Source: Planctomycetota bacterium (lineage in GTDB: Bacteria > Planctomycetota > SZUA-567). Taken from it: a DNA stretch of 5,425 nt. Both the position numbers and the translations under genes were made by a program. Below the pieces are notes generated by a model that was not told the DNA's origin, did not search any database, and worked only from the letters and a program-made list of their open reading frames with translations. Numbering within the stretch: position 1 is the stretch's first letter; each line of letters opens with the position of its first letter. Below are positions 1 through 5,303 of this stretch, one piece after another. Where the stretch lies: positions 1 to 5,425 of the forward strand of contig JAJBSZ010000200.1 of assembly GCA_020861125.1 (NCBI GenBank), written 5' to 3'.

Positions 1-316
1 CGTAGTCTTTTAAGTTTTGCTTGAAGAACTCCGTCAGCTTGTCAAAGGGTATCAAGTCCGGGCGGTCGTATAAATCGACATGGCCCGCGCCAGGCACGAC
101 GTACAGCTCTTTCGGCTCGGCAGCTTCTTTATAGGCCTCTTCACTGAAATACCGTGAGTGGGCATTCTCACCCACCACGAAGAGAATGGGGCGCGGCGAT
201 ATCGATTTGATTCGTATAAACGGGTAAAAGTTGAGTAACGATCCGTCACTGGTAAACGACATCGCCGTGGTGGCGCGGGGATGGCGGCCTCTCGGCGTGC
301 GGTAGTATTCGTAGAA
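1..316 (-). pseudogene. alpha/beta hydrolase, C-terminal remnant (N-terminal part missing, runs off left edge)
   Basis: An open frame of 105 residues runs from 316 down to the window edge. It reads like the end of a YcjY/DltE-like alpha/beta hydrolase. It opens with FYEYYRTPRGRHPRAT, a conserved stretch well inside this family. It then has the late core strand ILFVVGENAHS (about residues 44-54), where the acid residue usually lies, and VPGAGHVDLYD (about 74-84), whose His is expected to be the catalytic His. The last residues, LTEFFKQNL, match the usual C-terminal helix. Full-length relatives have about 300 residues, so the nucleophile-serine half is missing. A TAA stop (317-319) lies directly upstream in frame and no start codon precedes the homology. 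The only ATG is internal (260-262) and has no clear ribosome site. The nucleophile is therefore absent and the piece should be inactive. Family assignment is from recalled motifs. The true 3' end is outside the window. Confidence 0.75.
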
Positions 317-325
317 TTACCGCAC
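297..325. repeat. quasi-palindrome / hairpin at the join of two gene remnants
   Basis: On the plus strand GTGCGGTAGTATTC (297-310) and GAATTACCGCAC (314-325) are reverse complements apart from a 2-base GT bulge (305-306), with a 3-base loop (311-313). This gives a 12-base-pair stem. It overlaps the TAG that ends the cyclophilin-like remnant (325-327) and covers the first codons of the hydrolase remnant. It lacks the U-run of an intrinsic terminator on either strand. The right arm looks like an inverted copy of the neighbouring hydrolase sequence, as expected from fold-back template switching, but that origin is inferred. Confidence 0.6.
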
Positions 326-546
326 TACCGGGTGAGAGTGTTATTGGATAGGCAATAGGTTATATCACCATCGTCAAAACGGAGCTGACCCTGTGTTTGC
401 GGAGTGATTTGAAACGTGCCGCTGCCATAATACTCCCGTCCGCCGTATCCGACCATGCGGATGGTTTGGGGAAGAAGTTGAGCGAATTGCCTGGCTTCCG
501 GCCCGTTTTTGAGCGTCCCGGCAAGGGTGACATTGCCGATAGTTAT
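325..546 (-). pseudogene. cyclophilin-like domain remnant, split from flavodoxin A by a frameshift and truncated
   Basis: The frame from 546 to the TAG at 325-327 encodes 73 residues beginning ITIGNVTLAGTLKNGPEA. It has the pattern of the small bacterial cyclophilin-like domain: a first strand, then a T-L-x-N-x-x-x-A-R-x-F helix start, LLPQTIRMVGYGGREYY and DDGDITYCLSNNTL. In family members known from memory this is followed by F-Y and a further 40 or so residues to a Gly-Lys-Val/Ile end, which are missing here. There is no start codon or ribosome site. The frame begins where flavodoxin A ends, and restoring one A to the AAA run at 546-548 would join the two into one reading frame. Fusions of exported flavodoxin with this domain are known. 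The remnant is therefore read as the broken C-terminal domain of flavodoxin A. As written it is not expected to be translated. Confidence 0.7.
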
Positions 547-1154
547 TTAATGGGCGTCCCTTCGGCCGCTGTACCCCCTGCCACAGATACTGTCGTGGCA
601 TTAAGCCTTCCCAATTCTTGCAACCATTGCCTCACCAGTTCAAGCCCGCTCCGGACATTGGCGCCGACCATGTCGAATCCCTGAAGGAGCGTGGCACGGG
701 GGCAGCGCTCCGCTACGGTGCGGTAGCTCCATCCGGTTCCGTATCCGTCATGGGTGCAGAACGGGATGATTGTTTTCCCGGCCAACGGATTTTGTGAGAG
801 GAAGGTTGCCATCGGTTGCGGGATTGTCTGCCCCCATATCGGAAATCCAAGATAGATCGTGTCGTAGTCGTCAACATTGAAGCCTATTGGATGAATGGGC
901 GGCAAGAAATTAGTCTCCCGCTCCCTCCGTGCCTGGCGGACAATGGTTTCAAAATCATCTGGGTACGGAGTCACGGTTTTGATTTCCTCGAGGTCCGCGC
1001 CGGTCAATTGCTGAATATATCCGGCGACAGTCCGCGTATTGTTCGTCAACGAATAGACGACTATAAGGCTCCGTCCAGGAGTGGCGGCAAAAGCCGGCAC
1101 CACCGCCGCCATAATCGAACAAGCCGTGAAAAGTAATAGGATGTGTTTTTTCAT
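543..1154 (-). CDS. exported flavodoxin-like protein A (Sec signal peptide; original C-terminal domain lost)
   Basis: This 203-residue protein has a Sec signal peptide at residues 1-23 (Lys-Lys start, hydrophobic core, cleavage after AFA) and should act outside the cytoplasm. The flavodoxin domain follows. The FMN-phosphate loop is YSLTNNTRT (34-42), with Asn where the canonical loop has Gly. YLGFPIWG (101-108) is a flavin-contact loop, and IIPFCTHDGYG (129-139) is the usual PFCTHxGxG motif of this family. Flavodoxins carry electrons or reduce quinone-like substrates through FMN, but the partner is unknown. The ATG has AAGAGGA (1160-1166) 5 bases upstream. The SDR stop lies 18 bases upstream, so the two are probably co-transcribed. 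The tail after about residue 185 (NATTVSVAGGTAAEGTPIK) looks like a linker, and the TAA at 543-545 results from an apparent one-base deletion that cuts off a cyclophilin-like domain. The flavodoxin domain is complete and may still fold. It is nearer to flavodoxin B than to C. Confidence 0.88.
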   Translation of the reverse strand: MKKHILLLFTACSIMAAVVPAFAATPGRSLIVVYSLTNNTRTVAGYIQQLTGADLEEIKTVTPYPDDFETIVRQARRERETNFLPPIHPIGFNVDDYDTIYLGFPIWGQTIPQPMATFLSQNPLAGKTIIPFCTHDGYGTGWSYRTVAERCPRATLLQGFDMVGANVRSGLELVRQWLQELGRLNATTVSVAGGTAAEGTPIK

Positions 1155-1172
1155 GGTGTTCCTCTTTCCGAT

Positions 1173-1934
1173 TTACGGGATGGTGAAGCCGCCGTCCACG
1201 ATGATCGGCTGCCCAATAACGAAGCTGGCATAGGGACTGCACAGCCATAAGACCGCGTCGGCGATTTCCCTCGGCTCACCCAAACGACCAATCGGTATCA
1301 TTTTTTCTAACTGTTCCTCGACCTCCCGGTTGCCTCCGATAAGCCTGTCCACCATAGGGGTGAGAATAACACCAGGACAAACGGCGTTGATGCGGATATT
1401 CTTCTTCGCGTAGTCCAGAGCTGCTGTGCGCGTGAGGCCAATTACCCCATGTTTTGAGGCGATGTATGCCGCCTGACCGGGGAAGCCGGTGACGCCGCCC
1501 TGCGAGGAGGTATTGACGATGGCTCCGCCGCCTTGGGTAAGCATTTGCTTTATCTCATACCTCATGCAGAGAAATATGCCGCGAAGATTGATTGCCATGG
1601 TTCTGTCGAAGTCGTCGTTGCTCATATCCGCCATGGGCACCTGTGGCGTTTGTAACGCTGCATTGTTGAACGCAGCATCCAGACGTCCATAAGTGGCAAC
1701 AGTCTTGTCAACCATTGCTTGTATTTGATCCTCATTGGAGGTATCGCACTGGATCGCAAGCACCTTGTGACCAGCGTCCTTGAGCGCCTGGACGGATTTC
1801 CCCAACGCTTCCACATTGATATCCGCCATCGCCACCGAAGCGCCGGCCTCGGCGAATCCCTTGGCCGCTGCGAGACCGATACCCATGGCGGAACCAGTCA
1901 CCAAAACCACTTTACCGTCATACGAAATATTCAC
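1173..1934 (-). CDS. short-chain dehydrogenase/reductase (classical SDR, cytoplasmic)
   Basis: This 253-residue protein has the normal length for a classical SDR with a Rossmann fold. TGSAMGIG (13-20) is the dinucleotide-binding glycine motif. Asp38 at the end of the second strand favours NAD(H) over NADP(H). The NNAG motif appears as NNAA (90-93). The catalytic set is Asn116, Ser144, Tyr157 and Lys161 (YxxxK), and the C-terminal IGQPIIVDGG is typical. It should oxidise an alcohol or reduce a carbonyl, with substrate unknown. There is no signal peptide, so it is the only enzyme in the operon predicted to stay in the cytoplasm. The start is GTG at 1932-1934, supported by AAAGGA (1941-1946) 6 bases upstream. 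It lies 45 bases after the cupin and 18 bases before flavodoxin A. Names such as FabG or glucose dehydrogenase cannot be justified from the motifs alone. Confidence 0.93.
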   Translation of the reverse strand: MNISYDGKVVLVTGSAMGIGLAAAKGFAEAGASVAMADINVEALGKSVQALKDAGHKVLAIQCDTSNEDQIQAMVDKTVATYGRLDAAFNNAALQTPQVPMADMSNDDFDRTMAINLRGIFLCMRYEIKQMLTQGGGAIVNTSSQGGVTGFPGQAAYIASKHGVIGLTRTAALDYAKKNIRINAVCPGVILTPMVDRLIGGNREVEEQLEKMIPIGRLGEPREIADAVLWLCSPYASFVIGQPIIVDGGFTIP

Positions 1935-1979
1935 TCAGTGTCCTTTGCTTATCAAAAGTAAGTAGGCGAAATAATAGTA

Positions 1980-2456
1980 TTATTCACGCACATTGTTGTA
2001 TTGCTCGTCGGAGACGGGTTCCAGCCAATCCACGTTTCTGCCGTCCACAGTGCCGGTAATGGCAAGGTGGGTCATGGCTATCGTGGGAGAAGCGCCATGC
2101 CAGTGCTTGACCCCTGCTGGACAGGTGACCACATCTCCGACCCGGACTTCATCCACCTTGCCCTCCCAGGTTCCGGTGCGCCCCACGCCGGAGACTATGA
2201 CAAGCTGCTGTCCGGTCGGGTGGGTGTGCCAATAGGAGCGAGCGCCCGGTTCAAATGTCACCAATCCGCCAGTGGCTGGGATTCCGTCAATTACGGGAAA
2301 GAGCGGGTCGATACGAACGCTGCCGGTGAACCAATCGGACGGACCCTGGACAGACGGTCGGGTATCGGCACGGGTCACCGTCTGGTCATCTGCCGCATGG
2401 CATGTGGAGAGGGCGAGAACTGCAACGACGGCAAGGACGATAATAGAATTCTTCAT
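1980..2456 (-). CDS. exported single-domain cupin, (R)-mandelonitrile lyase-like metal site
   Basis: This 158-residue protein begins MKNSIIVLAVVAVLALS, a Sec signal peptide probably cut after CHA (residue 21). The mature part is one cupin barrel. Motif 1, GARSYWHTHPTGQQL (71-85), supplies His77, His79 and Gln83. Motif 2, PAGVKHWHGA (113-122), supplies His118. This 2-His/Gln/His spacing (+2, +6, +41) matches the recalled manganese site of cupin hydroxynitrile lyases from Granulicella, in which Gln replaces the usual Glu. His130 falls where that family has a further active-site His. Many annotated relatives have no proven lyase activity, so the reaction is left open. The start is the ATG at 2454-2456, preceded by AGGAG at 5 bases. 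The frame is open further upstream to 2717, but that would destroy the signal peptide and overlap flavodoxin B. The gap after flavodoxin B is only 14 bases, and the ribosome site lies in it. Confidence 0.9.
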   Translation of the reverse strand: MKNSIIVLAVVAVLALSTCHAADDQTVTRADTRPSVQGPSDWFTGSVRIDPLFPVIDGIPATGGLVTFEPGARSYWHTHPTGQQLVIVSGVGRTGTWEGKVDEVRVGDVVTCPAGVKHWHGASPTIAMTHLAITGTVDGRNVDWLEPVSDEQYNNVRE

Positions 2457-2461
2457 TTTTT

Positions 2462-2466
2462 CTCCT
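2462..2466 (-). promoter_or_regulatory. ribosome binding site setting the cupin start
   Basis: AGGAG on the minus strand sits 5 bases before the ATG at 2454-2456. It fixes the start at the signal-peptide Met and not at the ATG of the longer open frame at 2717, which lies inside flavodoxin B. Confidence 0.75.
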
Positions 2467-2470
2467 GAGG

Positions 2471-3046
2471 TTATTTGTCTAATTCGGAAACGACAGAGGA
2501 AATCCATTGACGCAGCGCGGGGAGAGAAGCGTGATACCGTCCCCGGGTAATATCGAACCCCTGTAACACCCGGGAATTCGGGCATAATTTGGCGACTTTT
2601 GCGAACAACGGACCAGCCGGGGACGTACCTCTGGTACAGAAGGGAACGACGATCTTTCCTGACAAGTCGTATTCGCTGAGGAACGACATCACAGGCAGGG
2701 AGAGTGTGTAAATCCACAAAGGCGAACCAACGAGAATCATGTCATACGAATTCAAATCCGCTTTTACCGGCTTGAGAGGTGGTAAATATCCCCGCTCAAG
2801 TTCATCGCGGGTCTGGTCAACCAGCTCCTCGTAGTGGGCGGTATAGGGAGTGACAAGCTCAATTTCCTCCATGTCAAAGCCCGTATTCTCACGTATGAAT
2901 TCAGCCATGGTGCGGGTGTTATTGGTCAGGGAATAGTAGATGATGATGGCCTTTTTCGGCCGTTCCGCTCCCTGTCCGGTCGGCTGACCGGCATGTGCGG
3001 TCGCCGCTGCCAGTACCAGCGCAATAAGTACGAAGATGTTTCTCAT
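2471..3046 (-). CDS. exported flavodoxin-like protein B (Sec signal peptide)
   Basis: This 191-residue protein has a Sec signal peptide at residues 1-19 (MRN, then a hydrophobic core, cleavage after AHA). A short linker and a flavodoxin domain follow. The phosphate loop YYSLTNNTRT (37-46) has the same Asn-for-Gly change as flavodoxin A. The later loops diverge most here. VGSPLWIYT (106-114) lacks the second aromatic-Gly of the canonical GxPxWWG. PFCTRGTSPAG (135-145) has Arg for His and lacks GSG. FMN affinity may therefore be altered, though this is inferred from motifs. The chosen start is the ATG at 3044-3046, with AAGGA 6 bases upstream. A TTG two codons earlier directly abuts AAGGA and is unlikely. 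It lies 27 bases after the aldo/keto reductase stop. The role is probably as an extracytoplasmic flavin electron carrier or reductase, with partner unknown. Confidence 0.88.
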   Translation of the reverse strand: MRNIFVLIALVLAAATAHAGQPTGQGAERPKKAIIIYYSLTNNTRTMAEFIRENTGFDMEEIELVTPYTAHYEELVDQTRDELERGYLPPLKPVKADLNSYDMILVGSPLWIYTLSLPVMSFLSEYDLSGKIVVPFCTRGTSPAGPLFAKVAKLCPNSRVLQGFDITRGRYHASLPALRQWISSVVSELDK

Positions 3047-3052
3047 GCTCAA

Positions 3053-3057
3053 TCCTT
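3053..3057 (-). promoter_or_regulatory. ribosome binding site deciding the flavodoxin B start
   Basis: AAGGA lies 6 bases before the ATG at 3044-3046 but touches the in-frame TTG at 3050-3052. The spacing therefore picks the ATG and gives a standard signal peptide beginning MRNIFVL. Confidence 0.7.
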
Positions 3058-3073
3058 ATGGTCTGGAGATGAA

Positions 3074-4354
3074 CTATGTTCTCTCGAAAGTGGACCTGAC
3101 CGTTCGCATTGCTTCCGGGATATCGATGCCCATCGGACACCTGCACCGACAGATTCCACAATCCGTACACGCCGATGCCTGAATGCCATATACGTCCGGG
3201 ATGTTGTTGTAGCGGTGCGTGGATGTCTCCAGATCCGCCGTCGCCACGTATTGGTTATAGACCCGTATGTTCCGGGCCATGGCGACGTTTTTCGGACATG
3301 GGTGGCAGTTTTCGCACCCGGTGCAGGGAATGGTGCCTTCCTGATAGGTATCGACCGCCCGCGCCAAGGTCATTTTATCTTCCGCGGTGAGCATCCCCAC
3401 CGACGCGCGTGACATCAGGGCAATATTCTCCGTCACGTGTTCCATCGCGCTCATTCCGCTCAGGGCGACAGACACTTCCGGCATGTCCCACAGGTATCTG
3501 AAAGCCCAATCCACGGGCGATTGATTCGGGGCCGACTGCTTCAAGACAGCCATAACTTTTGCCGGTGGATTGGCGAGGTAGCCGCCGCTGAGCGGTTCCA
3601 TGATCACGACGCCGAGTCCGCGATCCGCAGCGTAGCGAATACCCACCGTGCCTGCTTCGAATTCAGTGTCGTGATAATTATGTTGGACCTGACAGAAATC
3701 CCATTCCGGTGTGTACTGTATGACTTCCTTGAAGGTTGGAAGTTTGGTATGGAAGGAGAACCCAATCTGCCTCACTTTACCCTCTTCTTTCAGGCGAACA
3801 ATTTTTTCAACTATGCGGAGTGGGAGTATCCTGTCCTTCCATGCCGCCGTCCCGGCGATATTATGCAATAAATAGCAGTCAATTACCTCCGTGCCGAGCC
3901 GCTCGAACTGCTCGGCGACGATACGGTCAAAATCACCGTCGCTTTCCATATCCCACCACGGAAATTTGGTTGCCAGGTAGACACGGTTGCGGTATCCGCC
4001 CTGATTGAGAATACGGCCGGTGATCTCTTCACTTTTGCCGCCGAGATAGACGTACGAGGTATCGACGTAATTTAGGCCGTTATCGATGGCATAATGAACC
4101 ATTCTCCGGGAAAGTTCTTCGTCAATGGTGCCGTCCGGCTTGCGTGGAAGCCGCATCATACCGAACCCCAGCGGCGATACCATGACGTTCGACTTGCCCA
4201 TCGGTCGATACTGTATTCCCGCCGATCGGTTTCGTATTTCAAGGCGATTCTCGGTTGAAAGACCGCCTTCCGAGGCCTTGGCAGTACCACCATTTCCGAT
4301 CATGGCTCCAGCAGCGACGAGCGCAGCTGACTTAAGAAAGTCTCTTCTGTTCAT
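3074..4354 (-). CDS. Tat-exported aldo/keto reductase with two C-terminal 4Fe-4S motifs
   Basis: This 426-residue protein begins MNRRDFLKSAALVAAG, a twin-arginine signal (RR at 3-4), so it is predicted to be exported folded with cofactors loaded. The aldo/keto reductase barrel follows. From family positions the catalytic tetrad is Asp98 and Tyr103 (YVDTSYVY), Lys130 (LATKF) and His164 (CYLLHN). The tail carries CTGCENCHPCP (Cys344, 347, 350, 353) and CTDCGICRCRCP (Cys396, 399, 402, 406), two ferredoxin-like 4Fe-4S motifs, with an extra Cys at 404. This fits the ferredoxin-type reductase subfamily. Ordinary aldo/keto reductases take hydride from NADPH, which is not normally available outside the cytoplasm. 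The Fe-S clusters and neighbouring flavodoxins suggest electron input by another route, which is inference. The ATG at 4352-4354 has AAGGGAGA just upstream. The longer open frame from 4411 is rejected because it would bury the Tat signal. The substrate is unknown. Confidence 0.93.
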   Translation of the reverse strand: MNRRDFLKSAALVAAGAMIGNGGTAKASEGGLSTENRLEIRNRSAGIQYRPMGKSNVMVSPLGFGMMRLPRKPDGTIDEELSRRMVHYAIDNGLNYVDTSYVYLGGKSEEITGRILNQGGYRNRVYLATKFPWWDMESDGDFDRIVAEQFERLGTEVIDCYLLHNIAGTAAWKDRILPLRIVEKIVRLKEEGKVRQIGFSFHTKLPTFKEVIQYTPEWDFCQVQHNYHDTEFEAGTVGIRYAADRGLGVVIMEPLSGGYLANPPAKVMAVLKQSAPNQSPVDWAFRYLWDMPEVSVALSGMSAMEHVTENIALMSRASVGMLTAEDKMTLARAVDTYQEGTIPCTGCENCHPCPKNVAMARNIRVYNQYVATADLETSTHRYNNIPDVYGIQASACTDCGICRCRCPMGIDIPEAMRTVRSTFERT

Positions 4355-4358
4355 GGTA

Positions 4359-4366
4359 TCTCCCTT
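4359..4366 (-). promoter_or_regulatory. ribosome binding site setting the aldo/keto reductase start
   Basis: AAGGGAGA on the minus strand, with its GGGAG core 5 bases from the ATG at 4352-4354, supports initiation at the Met of the Tat signal (MNRRDFLK). Confidence 0.75.
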
Positions 4367-4392
4367 CTTGCGATATCCTGAAAACACGGGTT

Positions 4393-4421
4393 TATCCGGA
4401 TGGGCCTCCAAGTACCGGATA
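4393..4421. repeat. inverted repeat in the longest intergenic gap
   Basis: TATCCGG (4393-4399) and CCGGATA (4415-4421) are perfect 7-base reverse complements separated by 15 bases. They lie 39-67 bases upstream of the reductase ATG, in the 108-base gap after flavodoxin C, which is the only gap in the operon large enough for a control site. It could be an operator, an mRNA hairpin or chance. No U-run follows, so an intrinsic terminator is unlikely. Confidence 0.35.
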
Positions 4422-4462
4422 CCCGGCGACCATGGCCTTCCTGGGTCAGAGTCCTTTCCCGG

Positions 4463-5053
4463 TCACCTACCGCTGGCTTGTTGTACCCATGCCGCGACCT
4501 CTCTCTGGGAAGATGCGGCGGCCCCGCCCCGAATTGCCAGACCATTCGTAACAGTTGCTTGCGGGCACACTCTCTGGATGTCGCCGGGTCCACGGCCTAA
4601 TCCGCTGCCTTCGTGCGTGCAGAAAGGCAGGATGGTTTTTCCGGAAAAATCGTACTGCTCCAGGAAGGTGAATACCGCCATGGGCAAGGTGCCCCACCAA
4701 TTGGGGTAGCCGAGATAGACGGTGGAGTATGTCTCCATGCCGCTCACGGTCGCGGCGAGCGGCGGACGAGCGTCTTCGCTTTGCTCCCTGCGGGCGATAT
4801 CGATGGTTTCCTGGTAGCTTTCTGGATACGGTGTCGCGGGCGCAATGTTGAACAGGTCGCCGCCAACCTCTCCGTGAATAAACTCCGCGACGGAACGCGT
4901 GTTTCCGGTCTTCGAAAAATACGCCACAAGCACTTTTCCGCCCCCGCCGTTACTCTGTCCACGATTTTGATCCTGGGCAAAAACTTTCGCGCCGCCCAGA
5001 TAGAGGGCTCCGGCGCCGAGCGCGATTGCCTTCAAAAATTCCCTTCTTTCCAT
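4463..5053 (-). CDS. Tat-exported flavodoxin C
   Basis: This 196-residue protein begins MERREFLKAIALGAGALYLG, a clear twin-arginine signal (RREFLK at 3-8), probably cut after VFA (residue 26). A Gly-rich linker (about 32-39) leads into a flavodoxin domain with all canonical motifs. YFSKTGNTR (45-53) is the FMN-phosphate loop, YLGYPNWWGTLP (113-124) stacks on the flavin, and LPFCTHEGSGLG (142-153) is the family signature. The intact FMN loops and the Tat signal fit export of a folded holoprotein. The start is the ATG at 5051-5053, with AGGAG 6 bases upstream. The open frame extends to 5185, but that part overlaps tatA and would bury the Tat signal. It lies 31 bases after tatA and 108 bases before the reductase, whose product has the same kind of export signal, so a redox partnership is plausible but unproven. 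Confidence 0.92.
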   Translation of the reverse strand: MERREFLKAIALGAGALYLGGAKVFAQDQNRGQSNGGGGKVLVAYFSKTGNTRSVAEFIHGEVGGDLFNIAPATPYPESYQETIDIARREQSEDARPPLAATVSGMETYSTVYLGYPNWWGTLPMAVFTFLEQYDFSGKTILPFCTHEGSGLGRGPGDIQRVCPQATVTNGLAIRGGAAASSQREVAAWVQQASGR

Positions 5054-5059
5054 GATAAT

Positions 5060-5064
5060 CTCCT
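5060..5064 (-). promoter_or_regulatory. ribosome binding site setting the flavodoxin C start
   Basis: AGGAG on the minus strand sits 6 bases before the ATG at 5051-5053. It places the start at the Tat-signal Met and rules out the longer frame that overlaps tatA. Confidence 0.75.
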
Positions 5065-5084
5065 GTGATGGTTGTCGTGTTACC

Positions 5085-5303
5085 TTATGAATTGACCTTT
5101 TCCTCAAGGACCTCGGGCTTGACCGAATCATCGACGTCCAATTTACCGGCCAATCCGGATTTGAATTCCGTAAGCGATTGCCCAAGAGAACGGGCTATGC
5201 CTGGAAGACGCTTGCCGAAGAGAAGTAGCGCAACCAGACCGATCACCACCCATTCCACCCCACCCGGCATACTGGCGAATGCCAGCGGCATTGACATATG
5301 CAT
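5085..5303 (-). CDS. tatA: twin-arginine translocase subunit TatA
   Basis: This 72-residue protein would form the Tat pore component in the inner membrane, which lets folded proteins with twin-arginine signals pass. A short N-terminus ending SMPGG leads into one membrane helix, VEWVVIGLVALLLFG (16-30), with the polar Glu17 that TatA proteins have near the outer end. The FG hinge (29-30), Pro34 and the amphipathic helix LPGIARSLGQSLTEFKSGL (33-51) are all typical. The LGxxxxEFKxG pattern favours TatA over TatB. The short acidic tail (Asp56 onward) is at the small end of the family. The start is the ATG at 5301-5303, with AAGGAAGG 6 bases upstream. Other Mets at residues 3, 5 and 12 lack as good a site, and the frame stays open upstream to 5414 without TatA-like sequence. 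It is the first recognised gene here, followed by two genes with Tat signals. No tatB or tatC is visible. Confidence 0.92.
   Translation of the reverse strand: MHMSMPLAFASMPGGVEWVVIGLVALLLFGKRLPGIARSLGQSLTEFKSGLAGKLDVDDSVKPEVLEEKVNS

Noticed and set aside
52..249. Open frame of 65 codons on the minus strand
   Set aside because: It is out of frame with the alpha/beta hydrolase remnant that covers the same bases and has no recognisable motif, so it is a shadow.
374..601. Minus-strand frame of 75 codons across the flavodoxin A / cyclophilin-like boundary
   Set aside because: It is in neither the flavodoxin nor the cyclophilin-like frame and its sequence looks random and rich in Arg and Pro.
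1080..1154. Lipoprotein signal in flavodoxin A (FTAC) and similarly LSTC in the cupin
   Set aside because: Phe at -3 in the first and Thr at -1 in the second do not fit a lipobox; both have good signal peptidase I sites.
2457..2717. N-terminal extension of the cupin frame
   Set aside because: It overlaps flavodoxin B, has no ribosome site at its ATG, and would bury the signal peptide and AGGAG-supported start.
2834..3412. Long plus-strand open frame of 192 codons
   Set aside because: It runs antisense across flavodoxin B and the reductase, both clearly real, and shows no domain; it is a product of base composition.
5054..5185. N-terminal extension of flavodoxin C
   Set aside because: It lies mostly inside tatA and would place the Tat signal internally; the internal ATG has an ideal ribosome site.
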